From Geminicoccaceae bacterium (GTDB lineage Bacteria > Pseudomonadota > Alphaproteobacteria > Geminicoccales > Geminicoccaceae), in NCBI GenBank assembly GCA_020638495.1, contig JACKIN010000017.1:1-64000 (forward strand): a stretch of 64,000 nt of DNA. Reading direction: 5' to 3'. Shown in pieces: positions 26,328 through 36,699 of this stretch (positions within the stretch are counted from its first letter, which is position 1; every line of letters starts with the position of its first letter). The translations under genes were made by a program, and so were the position numbers. The notes under the pieces were generated by a model. That model had not been told where the DNA came from. It did not search any database and worked only from the letters and a program-made list of their open reading frames with translations.

Positions 26328-28370
26328 TCACTCCTTGAAGTACCACGTCTCTGGATGGGCACCGCCCGGTGTGCGGCAGTGCTGCGCGATGCAGTTGCGG
26401 GACGGGATGTTGCCGAGCTTGTTGCTCACGAGACGCACGCCCATCAGCGCCGGCGACTGGCCGACCGTGCCGATGCCGTATTGCTGGTCGATCAGGATCT
26501 TCCAGATCTCCTTGGCCGTCTCGATCCGCTCCTCGCTCTTCTGCCCGGCAGCGCTGCGGAAGAGCTCGAGGATCTTCAACATGTTGGGATCCTCGGGCGC
26601 CCTGCCCTGCGCACCATTCGACGCGTACCACTTGGCGAACTCCGGACCCATGAAAGCCTCGGTCGGATCGACCGGGATGGCGTGTCTCGGGAACAGGTAG
26701 AGCAGCTCGGTGCCGCCATTGTTCCAGACCATGATCTGGTGCTCGTTGGCCTGGGTGCGGGTGAAGGCGAGCGAGCGCTCGGTATCCTTCACGTCGGCCT
26801 GGATGCCGACCTGGCGCCACTGGTCGGCCACCATCTCGCTGATCCTCGGCCAGGGCAGGAAGGCCTGCACCGCCTGGACCTCGAGCCGCAGCCGCTCGCC
26901 GTTGTCGGTGCGCAGCCGGTAGCCCTCGGCGTCCTTCTCGGTGAGCCCGATCGAGTCGAGCAGCCGGTTGGCCTCGTCGGGATCGTAGGTCGACCACTTC
27001 TCGCGCCAGCCCTCGCCCGGGAAGTAGGGCAGCACCTCGCCGGGGGCTGGCGAGCCCGGTGTGGCGACGCCGAGCCAGAAGGTCTCGTTGAGCTGGTCAC
27101 GGTCGATGGCGAGCGACAGTGCCCGCCGGAAGTCGGTGTTGGTCAGCCACTTCGCGATCTCCGGATCGGCATCGTAGGTCTGGTTGAACTGGTAGATCGC
27201 ATCGGCACCATTGAAGGCGAGATCGAGATGGACGGTGTAGTTGCCGGCCTCCTGGTTCTCGAGGATCACCGGCAGCTTGCCGAGGTCGATGTGACGCTCC
27301 TGCAGGTCGTAGTCGCCGGCCATCGCCCGCAGGTTCAGGACCTCGAGGTTCTCCACCACCGACATGGCCACGCCGTCGAAGTAGGGTAGCTGATTGCCGG
27401 CCGTGTCCACCGCCCAATAGTAGGGATTGCGCTCCATCACCCAGTTGGCGTTGTTGATCGGCTGGACGGTCCGGAACGGGCCGAGGACCGGCAGCTCGGG
27501 ATTGAGCGTCCAGTCCTTCTTGAAGTGCAGCCGCGCCACCCAGTTGTCGAAGCCCTCCGCCTTGGCCTCCGCGTCGAGCTCCTCGACGGACTTGGTATCG
27601 CTCGGCACGTACTGGGCGAGGTAGTGGCCGGGCGCGTAGCCGCCGGCGGTGCGCTTGTCCGACTGCCGCACCGCCTGGCCGCCGCCGATGAGCGTGTCGC
27701 CCATCATCAGCTCCTCGAACAGGAAGAACGGCACGTCGAACTCGAAATTGACGGTGTAGTCGTCGGCCTTGACAATCCGCCCGGGCTTGCCCTCCGGCGT
27801 CATGTCCGGAATGGGCGTCGGCACGATGTCGGGATTGCCGTAGATGTCCTCGTACCAGAACACGAAGTCGTCGGCGGTGAAAGGATCGCCGTCGGACCAC
27901 TTGAGGCCGCGCCTGAGGTTGAGCGTGAAGGTCTTGCCGTCCTCGCTCATCTGCCAGCCCTTGGCGAGCGAGGGGCGCGGGGTGGCACCGGTGTGGTCGA
28001 CCAGGATCGGGCGGTCGGAAGCCTGGATGCGGTTGCCGTTCTCGTTGTCGCCCGGACCGGTGAAGCCGCGCCGCCAGATGCCGCCATACTGGCCGATCTC
28101 GCCGACCGGCTGGATGACCATCAGGTCCTCCGGCAGCCGTTCCTCGACCGGCGGCAGAGCACCGCTCGCGACCATCTCCGCCAGTTCCGGCGCCTCGTTG
28201 AACGAGGTCGGCCATTGGGCCGGATCGGTGATGATGGTCACACCTTCGAGCTCACCGATGAGCCCGGATTCGGCGAGCGCATTCTGCGCCCAGACAGGCT
28301 CGGAGGGGCTCGCAAGGATCACTGCGGCAGCCGCGCCAAGCGCAGCCGGCAGTCGCCGAATAGACCGCAT
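26328..28370 (-). CDS. ABC transporter substrate-binding protein, family 5 (oligopeptide type)
   Basis: A 680-residue periplasmic protein, larger than typical DppA/OppA (about 535-545). The ATG at 28370 gives a signal peptide (basic MRSIRRLPAALG, hydrophobic AAAAVILASPSEPVWA, cleavage near VWA). It has FEAPELAEMV-type and LPPVEERLP segments near the start, then GGIWRRGFTGPGDNENG and the family core DYTVNFEFDVPFFLFEELM and VMERNPYYWAVDTAGNQLPY. This large subclass is also represented at 54155-56047. It heads the leftward operon of two permeases, two ATPases and a dioxygenase. The ligand is not predictable; members carry peptides, sugars, opines or other amides. Confidence 0.9.
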   Translation of the reverse strand: MRSIRRLPAALGAAAAVILASPSEPVWAQNALAESGLIGELEGVTIITDPAQWPTSFNEAPELAEMVASGALPPVEERLPEDLMVIQPVGEIGQYGGIWRRGFTGPGDNENGNRIQASDRPILVDHTGATPRPSLAKGWQMSEDGKTFTLNLRRGLKWSDGDPFTADDFVFWYEDIYGNPDIVPTPIPDMTPEGKPGRIVKADDYTVNFEFDVPFFLFEELMMGDTLIGGGQAVRQSDKRTAGGYAPGHYLAQYVPSDTKSVEELDAEAKAEGFDNWVARLHFKKDWTLNPELPVLGPFRTVQPINNANWVMERNPYYWAVDTAGNQLPYFDGVAMSVVENLEVLNLRAMAGDYDLQERHIDLGKLPVILENQEAGNYTVHLDLAFNGADAIYQFNQTYDADPEIAKWLTNTDFRRALSLAIDRDQLNETFWLGVATPGSPAPGEVLPYFPGEGWREKWSTYDPDEANRLLDSIGLTEKDAEGYRLRTDNGERLRLEVQAVQAFLPWPRISEMVADQWRQVGIQADVKDTERSLAFTRTQANEHQIMVWNNGGTELLYLFPRHAIPVDPTEAFMGPEFAKWYASNGAQGRAPEDPNMLKILELFRSAAGQKSEERIETAKEIWKILIDQQYGIGTVGQSPALMGVRLVSNKLGNIPSRNCIAQHCRTPGGAHPETWYFKE

Positions 28371-28842
28371 GTTGCTGTGCCTCCCGTTTTTGATCGACCA
28401 CCGGCGCTCAAGGCCTCGGCGGCATCTCGCGGACAGTCTACACCGGCACTATTCGCAGCGCCCGACGGCTTGTCAATTCGATGTGGCGGCCCGCCAGCAA
28501 TGCGGGGGCAATCGCGATGGCGAGGCTTTGCCCGGATCGCGTCCGGAAGAAGATCCGAACCGGCACCTTTGGCCATTGTTCAACGGTGGTTATTGCGAGT
28601 AGGTTGCCGCCAAGCGATGCGGAGAAAGGGAGGCCGTGCGCGCCATTTTCTTGATGTTCGATTCGCTCAACCTCAAAGCGCTCGAGAGCTACGGCGGCAC
28701 CGCGCATCTGATCTCGGATCACTACTTCGAGGATGCCGGCTGGACCTACCACCCGCGTTACTCCAGCTTCGACTTCATCCGCGGACAGGAAGCCGACAAA
28801 TGGCAGGCCATGGTGCGGCCGACGCTGGAGCGTCTGCGCGAG

Positions 28843-28850
28843 TGCTATCA
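28843..28850 (+). repeat. Left 8-bp target-site duplication (TGCTATCA)
   Basis: TGCTATCA lies immediately left of the insertion sequence and is repeated exactly at 30317-30324 on the other side. Joining the two flanks at this repeat restores the sulfatase reading frame (…ECY-HPLQ…), which is direct evidence that it marks the insertion site. Confidence 0.8.
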
Positions 28851-30316
28851 GCGTGTTGACGAAATCCGCCTGATCGTGATTCGGTGACAGCGGGATGGCG
28901 GGGAGGGACGGCATGGCGTTGGGTCGGCAGTCAGAGCGGCAGAGCGAGCTATTGCTGAGCTGGTCAGAGCTGCCACGGTCGCAGGGTCATCCGTTTTATG
29001 ACCGGCTGGAGGAGATCCTGCGTGCTGCCGGTTTTGACCGGCATGTCGAGACGCTCTGCCAGCCGCATTATTCGTCGGCGGCCCGGGGTCGCAAGTCGCT
29101 GCCGCCCGGGCGCTACTTCCGCATGCTGCTGGTGGGCTACTTCGAGGGAATCGACAGTGAGCGGGGGATCGAGTGGCGTTGTGCGGACAGCCTGAGCCTG
29201 CGCGAGTTCCTGCTGTTGGCGAGCCGGGAGGGCGTGCCGGATCACTCCTGGCTGTCGCGGACCCGCTCGCGTCTGCCCTTGGAGGTGCATGACGAGGTCT
29301 TCGCCTGGGTGCTGCAGCGGCTGGCCGAGCACGGGGGCTGATCAAGGGCGCGCGGATCGGGTCGATGCCTCGACCATGGAGGCGCATGCGGCGCTGCGGG
29401 CCATCGTTCGCCGGGAGACGGGCGAAGGCTACCGGGGGAGATGCTGAAGCGGCTCGCAGTCGAGAGCGGCATCGAGACGCCGACCGCGGACGACCTGATC
29501 CGGCTCGATCGCAAGAGGCCCGGCAAGAAGCTGTCGAACGAGGACTGGAGAGCCCGACCGACAGTGATGCCCGCATCGCCCGGATGAAGGACGGCCGCAC
29601 CGGGCTGGCCTACAAGCCCGAGCATGCCGTCGATCTCGACACCGGCGCCGTTCTCGCTGCTCCCGTCCATCACGCCGACCGCGGCGATGCCAAGACCCTG
29701 CCGAAGACGATCGATAAGACCATCCGGAACCTGGCAGCGATCGAACGCGCACCAACGACCGAGGCGCCCGCGGAACTGGTCGCCGACAAGGGCTACCACA
29801 GCCGTGATGGCCTGAAAGAACTCCACGACAGCCCTGGAAAACCCGCATCGCCGAGCCGACACCACCGACCGGCAAGGGTGGCATCCTGCGTTGGCATGGC
29901 GACGACCGGTGCCAGAAACGCCGTTTACGGCAACCGCCGCCGGCTGCTCCGGCGTTGCCAAGCAAGCCTTCAAGCTCAGAACCGAGATTGTCGAGCGCGC
30001 CTTCGCGCTGACCCTCGACCCGCGGCGGCATGCGCCGAACCCTGGCTGCGTGGTCGCGACAACGTCCAAAAACGCTACCTGATCCACATCGCCGGCTACA
30101 ATCTGGGGTTGATCATGCGGCTTCTCACCGGCTCCGGCACCCCAAGGCGCTGGGCGGGCGCGAATCCATGGCTGTTCTGGCTCTCGATGCCGCTCGATGC
30201 CGATCACCGAGCCCTCTGGCTCGCGATCGTCCCCCAGAACGAGCCATCACCGGTCGCGACCGCAGTCTTCGTGATCGGACTCGAGGGTCGCTGAAACTCG
30301 CAATTCCGCAACACGC
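28851..30316 (+). mobile_element. IS1182-like insertion sequence, 1466 bp
   Basis: The element is bounded by 8-bp direct repeats TGCTATCA. Its ends form an imperfect inverted repeat: the left end GCGTGTTGACGAAATCCG and the reverse complement of the right end GCGTGTTGCGGAATTGCG share the first eight bases and most of the next ten. It contains one decayed transposase gene. Length and transposase type fit the IS1182/IS5-like group; the 8-bp duplication is longer than I expect for that group, so family assignment is tentative. It is inserted in, and in the same orientation as, the sulfatase gene. Confidence 0.8.
28913..30294 (+). pseudogene. IS1182-like transposase, frameshifted
   Basis: The N-terminal third is intact in one frame (ATG 28913: MALGRQSERQSELLLSW; PRSQGHPFYDRLEEIL; PPGRYFRMLLVGYFEGIDSE; SREFLLLASREGVPDHSWLS as SLREFLLLASREGVPDH) and ends at a premature stop at 29341. 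The next segments lie in other frames: IKGARIGVDASTMEAHAAL (first catalytic Asp), then ESPTDSDARIARMKDGRTG through ELVADKGYHSRDGLKELHD (second Asp), then after another shift RDNVQKRYLIHIAGYNLGLI near the C-terminus. At least four indels are needed to join them. The element is therefore not autonomously mobile now. Confidence 0.8.
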
Positions 30317-30324
30317 TGCTATCA
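30317..30324 (+). repeat. Right 8-bp target-site duplication (TGCTATCA)
   Basis: Identical to 28843-28850. The downstream bases continue the sulfatase coding sequence with YHPLQIDEDRKG. Confidence 0.8.
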
Positions 30325-30628
30325 TCCGCTGCAGATCGACGAGGACCGCAAGGGTCTCCGGTTGCAGAACCTCCTCAATCGCGAGGCGGTCCGCGACGCG
30401 AATGATTTTCCGGCCGTGCGCCGCTTCGAGCAAGCCACCGCGTTTTTCGACGAGAATCGCGCCAATGACGACTCATTCCTGCAGATCGAGACCTTGCCTG
30501 GGTGATCCGGGCCAGATGCGCCCGGTCCAGGACGAAGCCGCAACCGAGCGGCTCGTCGCCCTCATGCTGGACGAGATGGGCGCCCACGCGGCGCCGCCCG
30601 AGATCTATGCGCGACTGGCCCTGGCGCC

Positions 30629-31814
30629 ATGACGGTGCCGCTCGATTTCAGCATCCGGCGCCTCGACGTCTTTCACGTGCGCGCCGCGGGCGGCGGCTAT
30701 TGGGAAGGCTATGTCGACGGCCGCAGCCGGGCGGCGGAGCGCTATATCCTCGCCAATGGCTGGCGCACGGTCTATGCGCGCCATGTCGAGAGCGCGGTGG
30801 TGCGTGTCGAGCTCGCCGATGGTCGTGTCGGCTGGGGCGAGGCCAACGCGCCGATCCTGCCGGAGGTGGTCTGCCAGATCGCGCGCGACCTGCTCGCGCC
30901 CCTGCTGCTCGGCCGCGACTTCATCGACCCCTCGGCGATGTGGGGCTTCCTCTATGACCTGCAGCGCGGCCGCGGCCACCAGGGTGGCTATCAGGTCGAT
31001 GCCGTGGCCGCCATCGACATCGCCGTCTGGGATGCGCTCGCCCGCCGTGCCGATGTGCCGTTGGCGGCACTCCTCGGCGAGCAACCCCGGTCCATGATCC
31101 CGGTCTACCCTGTCGGGTCTGCGCCAGGCGACCCTGGCGGAGCGGGTGGCGCACGCCCGTGAATGGGCCGGTCGCGGCCTCTCCGGGGTCAAGCTCTTCC
31201 TCGATGCCGATATCGAGGCGGGCTGCACGGAGCTGGCAGCGCTCAAGGAGAGGCAGTGCCGGCGATCGACCGCTGGATGGTTGATCTCCTCTGGAGCCTC
31301 GAGACGCTCGACGAAGCCGTCGCCGCCAAGGCGGCCTATGGCGCCCAGGACGTCGGCTGGCTCGAGTGTCCCTTGCTGCCGGAGGACATCGACGGCCATC
31401 GGCAGTTGCACGCACAGCCGGAGCGCCGATCGCCCTTGGCGAGCATTTCCACACCTCCTTCGAGGTGGCGCCCTGGCTCGAGCCGCGGGCCCTCGACGTC
31501 CTGCAGCCCGATATCGGCCGCACCGGCATCAGCAATGCGCTGCAGCAGCGCCTGATGGCGCTGGCCGCCGGCATCGACGTCACGCCCCACATGGGCTCCG
31601 GCCTGGATATCTTCCAGGCGGCGACATTGCAGTTCGCGGCGATCTGCAATGACGGGCCGCTGACCGAGCTGCAGGGTGGCCTGGAGCTCGCGGCTCGGCG
31701 ATGCGGTCGACAGCGGCTGGCACTTTGCCGATGGCGGGTTTTCGCCTGCCCGACCGGCCCGGCATCGGTATCGAGGTCGATGCCAACCGGCTCGGGGCAC
31801 TGCGCGCATCGTGA
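30629..31814 (+). pseudogene. Enolase-superfamily (mandelate racemase/muconate lactonizing type) gene, frameshifted
   Basis: The ATG at 30629 overlaps the sulfatase stop. Residues 1-160 are intact: RRLDVFHVRAAGGGYWEGYV, GWGEANAPILPEVV (capping domain), GYQVDAVAAIDIAVWDALAR. At least five single-base shifts follow (about 31120, 31255, 31420, 31690 and 31742). Pieces recognisable in successive frames are WAGRGLSGVKLFLDADIEAG, VGWLECPLLPEDIDGH, ALGEHFHTSFE, DVLQPDIGRTGISNAL and HMGSGLDIFQAAT, in the order of the barrel of acid-sugar dehydratases and related enzymes. The final piece ends at TGA 31812-31814, overlapping the next GTG start. Not functional as read. Original substrate unknown, probably a sugar acid. 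Confidence 0.8.
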
Positions 31815-33490
31815 GCGGCGCGTCGGAAGGTCCCGCAAGACTGCACATCGCACTCTTCAGCGACACCCATATCGAGCCCGAGGGTGATCCTGGAGCCGCG
31901 CTCGAACCGGCGCGCGGCGGCGATTGTCGAGCGCATCAATGGCGACGGCTTCGAGCTCGCACTTCATCTCGGCGATGTCGTGCACCCGCTACCGTCGATG
32001 GCGAGCGCCGAAGCCGCGTGGCAGGCGGCGGACGCCATCCTCGGGCGACTGAGGATGCCGCTCGCGGTCATCCTGGGCAACCACGACATCGGCGACAAGT
32101 CCTGCCGTGGCTGCCGGCGAAGTCGGTGCGCGCCGATTGGGTCGAGAGCTTCGAGGCGCGTTTCGGCCCGGCGTGCCGCGCCATCGACCACGGACCGGTC
32201 CGCCTCGTCCTGCTCAACGCCCCTTGCTCAATAGCGGCCTCGATGGCGAGGTCGGGCAGTGGCGGCAGCTGGAAGAGCTTCTGGCCGAGCCAGGCGAGCG
32301 GCGTCTTTTCGCCTTCCTCCACTACCCGCCTTTTTTCTGGTCGCCGCCGACGAGCCCTCGACCTACGATAATCTCGACGAGCCGGGGCGCGCTCGATTGC
32401 TGGCCTTGCTCGCCGATCATGGCTGCGAGGCCCTCTTCTGTGGCCACGTCCATCACCGCTTCCTCGACCATTATGCCGGCACGGCGATCTACACGGTGCC
32501 GGCGACCGGCTTTACCCGTCGCGACTATGTGGAGACGCATCCGCTGGCCCCACACCAGAGCAGGAGCACGGCCGCAATCTCACGACCAAGCTCGGCTTCC
32601 TGGAGCTCGCCATCCACGAGCACGGTCACCGCACCCGGTTCCACCGGCTGGAGAACGATTTCGGCCCACCTGCTGGCCATGCGCTCGGCGTCGACCTCCG
32701 TCATCCGTGGTCGGAGGTCCGCGCCCTGCCCCACAACCCGCCCACCGATGCCTTCCAGCGTCGCCGCGTGCGCGACGACGGCGCCGTGCTCGCACTCCTC
32801 GATCTCGGTATCCGCCGGGCCCGGTGCCGCTGGATGATTTCCTCGATCCCGTGGTGCGTGGCCGGATGGCATTCCTCGCCGAGCAGCACGGTGTTCGCTG
32901 GACCGTCTTCGCGCTCGGCCCACTGGCACCGGACGTCGCTGGCCAGCTCGCCGAAAAACGCCTCGATGATCGAGGCTGTGGAGGTCATCGGCGAAAGCGG
33001 GGCAGAAATGTCCGGGCTGCCGGTGGTGGCCGCCCCGCTGATCACCGCGCACGCGGCGGTCGGCGACGCGACCAACCTCGGCCAGTTCACCGGTTGGGGG
33101 CTCACGCTCGAAGCGCTCCGCGCCCTGCCCCCGGACCTCGCGCCTGGTATCTCAGGCTACGTCCTCGACCTGCCGTGGCGTCAGCCTTTCGCCGAAACTT
33201 GCGAGGCAGCGGCGGCGCTCGCCGGCGAGCGGGGCTGGCGGCTGCATGTGACGGTCGGGTTGATGGGGTCGAGGCCGGACCTCGCAAACACCGATGATCA
33301 GGCGATTGTCAGGCGGGTCCGCGGAGCGGCAGCGTTTGCTGCCCGCAACACGGCACATCGCTGCTTTCTCGACACGTTCGAATCGATCGACCGCGGCTAT
33401 TTCGTCCGGCACGGCCTGATCGACCGTCGCGGTGATCCGACTCCGGCGGGCCTGGCGCTGGCCCGTTTCGGCAAGGAGGATCAGCCTTGA
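31811..33490 (+). pseudogene. Metallophosphoesterase with extra C-terminal domain, frameshifted
   Basis: A GTG at 31811 overlaps the previous stop. In successive frames the calcineurin-type motifs appear in order: LHIALFSDTHIEPEG (DxH), ALHLGDVVHP (GD), VILGNHDIGDKS (GNHD), LFAFLHYPPFF (H) and ALFCGHVHHRF (GHxH). All five motifs survive, but at least six indels separate them (near 31885, 32100, 32225, 32335, 32560, 32820 and 32975). The gene then continues for about 300 residues past the phosphoesterase fold, with GVRWTVFALGPLAPDVAG, MSGLPVVAAPLITAHAAVG and HRCFLDTFESIDRGYFVRHG, resembling a TIM-barrel-like domain that I do not recognise. This two-part architecture is unusual. Third gene of the decayed operon. 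Confidence 0.75.
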
Positions 33491-34202
33491 GCGACAAAGC
33501 CCGCCGCGGCATCGAGCAGGAGATCGCGCATCCAGATCGAGCGCATGACGTCCTCGCGCATGGACTTGCCGGCGGCGCGCACCCGTGCCGCGACCTCCGC
33601 CGCCGCGGCGATGGCGGCAGGATGAGCCGGCTGGCCCGGGTATCCCAGGCCTTGCGCGAAGTCGTTGGCGCCGATCATGAAGCAGTCGATCCCGTCGACC
33701 GCCAGCAGCGCATCGAGATTGTCGATGGCGGTCTGGCTCTCGATCATTACGCCGACGAGCACATTGGCGTTCCAGTGGCGACAATGTCGCTCGAGATCGA
33801 CGCCGACACCCAGGCCTTCGGCGCGGCCGGCGCCATAGGAGCGGCTGCCCTCAGGATGGAAGCGGCAATACTCGACCAGCCGGCGCGCATCCGCCGCCGT
33901 GTCGACATGGGGAGCGATGATGCCCGCATGCCGCGATCGAGGAAGCGCCCGACCGTGCCGCGGCTTATTTCCGGGATGCGGGCGATCGGCGTCAGGCCGA
34001 CCAGGTCGCAGGCGCGGCAATGCTCCTCGAGATCGCGCAGATCGAAGGCGCCATGCTCGCCATCGGCATAGGCGAAGTCGAAGCCGCCCTGGCGCCCGAG
34101 CAGCTCGACGATGCACGGCGACGGAAATTCATCAAAATCCCACCGCCTTGCGCCCGGCGGCGTTCGCTTCCCTGATCCGGTTGGGGGCATGTCACCGTTC
34201 AT
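33481..34202 (-). pseudogene. HpcH/HpaI-type aldolase/citrate lyase family gene, frameshifted
   Basis: Read leftwards, the N-terminal region needs correction of one or two bases near 34150 (ANAAGRKAVG in one frame, FPSPCIVELLGRQ in another). FDFAYADGEHGAFDLRDLEE and GLTPIARIPEISRGTVGRFL follow, then a shift near 33920 leads to APHVDTAADARRLVEYCRFH, the VMIESQTAIDNLDALLAVDG segment and GANDFAQGLGYPGQ. These are hallmark stretches of metal-dependent class II pyruvate aldolases (catalytic His/Arg region, metal-binding Glu and Asp in MIES and GANDF). It is the only gene on the minus strand in the 28.6-36.2 kb remnant block and converges with the metallophosphoesterase remnant. Confidence 0.78.
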
Positions 34203-34266
34203 CGGCGCCTCTTCATTGATGCTCTTGGACTACTGGCGAAGCCTAGGGCAAACCTGGAGGCAGGCC

Positions 34267-35284
34267 ATGCATGTGACACTGACGTCGGACTTCGTGGGCC
34301 CGGACGGGCGCATCAAGCTGGGAGAGGAGCCGCTGGCCCGGCTGCGGGCGATCCCGGGCATCGAGATCTCGACCATCGCCGGCCGGCCGACCAACCATCC
34401 GCTCGAGGCCAGGGACGTGACCGCCTGTGACATTCTGATCGGCAAGCGCAACCGGCTCGATGCCGACCTCCTCGGCCTGCCTGGCTTTCGGCTCAAAGCA
34501 CATCGCCCGGATGGGCGTCGGCTATGATCACCTGGACCTCGACGCCTGCACCAGGGCCGGCGTGCTGGTGACCATCACCCGCGAAGCCGTCAAGCGCCCC
34601 CTCGCCTCGGCGATGCTGGCGTTGATGCTCGCTCTCGCCCATCGCCTCTTCGAGCGTGACCGACTCGCCCGCCGCGCCGACTGGGCTACGCGCTTTGCGA
34701 TCGAGGGCGTCGGCCTCAGCGGGCGCACGCTCGGCCTGCTCGGTGCCGGCAATATCGGCGCCGAGCTGATCCGCCTGGTGCAACCTTTCGGCATGCGGGT
34801 CCTGGTGCACGATCCGGGGCTCTCGCCCGACACATTGGCGCAGCTCGGCGCGGCATCGGGCTCGCTCGACGAGGTCGTGCGGCAGGCCGATTTCCTCATG
34901 CTCGCCTGCTCGCTCAACGAACGAACGAAGGGCCTGATCAACGCGGCACGGCTGGCGCAGATGAAGCCCACGGCCTTTCTCGTCAATCTGGCGCGGGGCG
35001 AGCTGGTCGAGGAGGCGGCGCTGGTGGAAGCGCTCGCCTGTAGCCGCGTTGCCGGTGCCGGCATCGACGTCTTCGAGCACGAGCCGCCGGCCAGGGACAA
35101 TCCCCTGCTCGGTCTGCCCAACGTGATCCTCGGCCAACACAATTTGGGCATGACCGACGAACTCGACCGGCTCGGGCAGATGGCGGCGGTTGATGCGGTG
35201 ATCGAGGTGGCCCGGGGCAACCTGCCGGCATCGGCCGTGAACCCCGAGGCGTGGTCCCAAACCTTGCAGAGATTCGCACGTTGA
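34267..35284 (+). pseudogene. D-isomer-specific 2-hydroxyacid dehydrogenase, one frameshift
   Basis: ATG 34267 with CTGGAGG upstream starts MHVTLTSDFVGPDGRIKLGE. The frame breaks near 34490 (after DLLGLPGF) and resumes one base off with SKHIARMGVGYDHLDLDAC. The remainder is intact: Rossmann motif LGLLGAGNIGAELI, the catalytic arginine in VNLARGELVEE, glutamate in DVFEHEPPARDNP and histidine in LGQHNLGMTDE. A single inserted or deleted base is the only defect, so either a recent pseudogene or a sequence error is possible. The stop overlaps the TTG start of the DapA-like remnant (TTGA). The same enzyme pair occurs intact at 50963-53230. Confidence 0.8.
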
Positions 35285-36192
35285 GCAGCTTCAGTGGTGT
35301 CTATCCCATTCTCTACAGCTTCTTCGGCGCCGATGGTCGTCTCGACCACGAGGCAATGCAACTGCAGGTCGATCGCTGCATTGCCGCCGGGGTGCACGGC
35401 ATCGCTGTGCTCGGCAACGTCACCGAGAGCAAAAGTTGACTCAGGCCGAGCGGGTGGAGCTGATGGAGCTGGTGGGCGAGTCCATCGCCGGCCGCGTGCC
35501 CTATGCGGTCACCATCGGCGAACCGAGCATCGATGGTCAGAAGGCCCTGGCACGCGTCGCCGAGGCGGCCTGCGCCGACTGGCTCATCCTCCAGCCGCCA
35601 GCCGTGAAGGGGTGCCGGAAAGCGAGATCGTGCGCTTCTTCGGTGCGGTCGCCGATGCCGCGTCGCTGCCGATTGCTGTCCAGAACAACCCGGTCAACAT
35701 GGATGTCTGGCTCTCGAACCCGAGCCTGCTGGCACTGCACCGCAACCATCCGAACGTCTCGCTTCTCAAGGGCGAGGGTGCCGCGTCCTGGGTGCAGCAG
35801 TTGATCGAGGCGACGGGCGGCAGCCTCGACGTCTTCGCCGGGCTCGCCGGCATCGAGCAGATCGCCAACCTCGAGAGCGGCTGCGTCGGCCTGATCCCGC
35901 CCCCCGACTGCGTCGATATCCAGGTGCGCATCCACGCGCTCTGGCAGGAAGCGACCGAGGACTCCGGGCGGAGGCGGAACGGCTCTACAAGGAGGTCTTG
36001 CCGCTGATCGTCTTCATGACCCGCAACCTGCAGACCCACCAGCTCGCTGTTGGCAAGCGCTTCGTGGCGAAACGGCTCGGCCTCGCGGAGGTGCATGTCC
36101 GAACGCCGGCCGCGACGCCGACGCCGTTCCAGCTCAGGGAGGTCGCCCGCATCGGCGACTGGCTGGGTCCGCTGGGCGGCGAGCGCCGATGA
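35281..36192 (+). pseudogene. Dihydrodipicolinate synthase (DapA) family lyase, frameshifted
   Basis: A TTG at 35281 overlaps the previous stop and starts SSFSGVYPILYSFFGADGRL, with AGVHGIAVLGNVTES (phosphate/carboxylate-binding GxxGE-like loop). Shifts near 35430, 35610 and 35960 separate the next blocks: LTQAERVELMELVGESIAGR, ADWLILQPPAVKG, SEIVRFFGAVADAASLPIAV with QNNPVNMD, NVSLLKGEGAASW (the Schiff-base lysine position) and LYKEVLPLIVFMTRN. The final piece ends at 36192. Family members cleave or condense pyruvate with aldehydes, often in sugar-acid degradation. As read, it is inactive. Confidence 0.78.
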
Positions 36193-36540
36193 AGCGTTTC
36201 CACCCATGGTTGCTGGACTGCCTGGTCAACCAGCGCCTCGCCTGAACAAAACGTCGCCATGGCCACTGTTCAGCGGATCGTCGATATCGCCATGCTCGTC
36301 CCGCTGGGCCCCCAGCTCACCGTGGAGCTCGAGTGCCGCTTCAGCCGCCACCGTGTCCATGCCGAGGCCGATCCTCCAGCCTATCTGTGCCAGCATGGCG
36401 ACCGCATGCGCGGTGCGGTCCCTCACGGCGTGGACGGCATCTCCACCACCCGGCCTCACGCCATGCCCGATCTCGAGACCTGCACCATCGTGGACGTCGG
36501 CCTCGAGACCACCGACGTCGCCGGTTGCTGCAAGTGAGGC
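36189..36540 (+). pseudogene. Unidentified coding remnant
   Basis: An ATG at 36189 overlaps the DapA-like stop (ATGA), as expected for the next gene of the operon, but stops after 18 codons. A 92-codon open frame follows from 36259 (AMLVPLGPQLTVELECRFSR, MPDLETCTIVDVGLETTDVA) to 36537. I do not recognise either part. The overlap with the previous gene suggests a former cistron that has lost its frame. The next bases (36541-36700) show further short open pieces but no identifiable family. Confidence 0.3.
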
Positions 36541-36699
36541 GTGGTGCTCACCATCACTGCCATCCCCCGCGACGATTCGCCGACCGCACTCTGGCGCACG
36601 CTCTGGCCGCCTGCCGCCGCATCGCGGAGGGCGACCGTTGTGAGCGCGCCGGCAATGGCGCGATCGCCGGCGTCCGGTCCGTCCCCGCACGGTGGTCAT

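Larger units (their letters stand above)
28636..30632 (+). pseudogene. Sulfatase gene interrupted by an IS and internally deleted
   Basis: A GTG start at 28636 with GGGAGG upstream begins a sulfatase N-terminus (RAIFLMFDSLNLKALESYGG). About 85 residues expected in the family are then missing before LISDHYFEDAGWTYHPRYSS. The frame runs to ECY at 28850, where an insertion sequence intervenes. It resumes after the second target repeat at 30320 (YHPLQIDEDRKGLRLQNLLN to FFDENRANDDSFLQIET), then shifts frame and jumps to what looks like the C-terminus (GDPGQMRPVQDEAATERLVA to the stop at 30632). Alkaline-phosphatase-superfamily sulfatases have about 450-500 residues; only about 180 remain and the metal and formylglycine region is lost. 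The gene is dead. The enolase-superfamily remnant overlaps its stop (ATGA), so they formed one operon. Confidence 0.8.
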
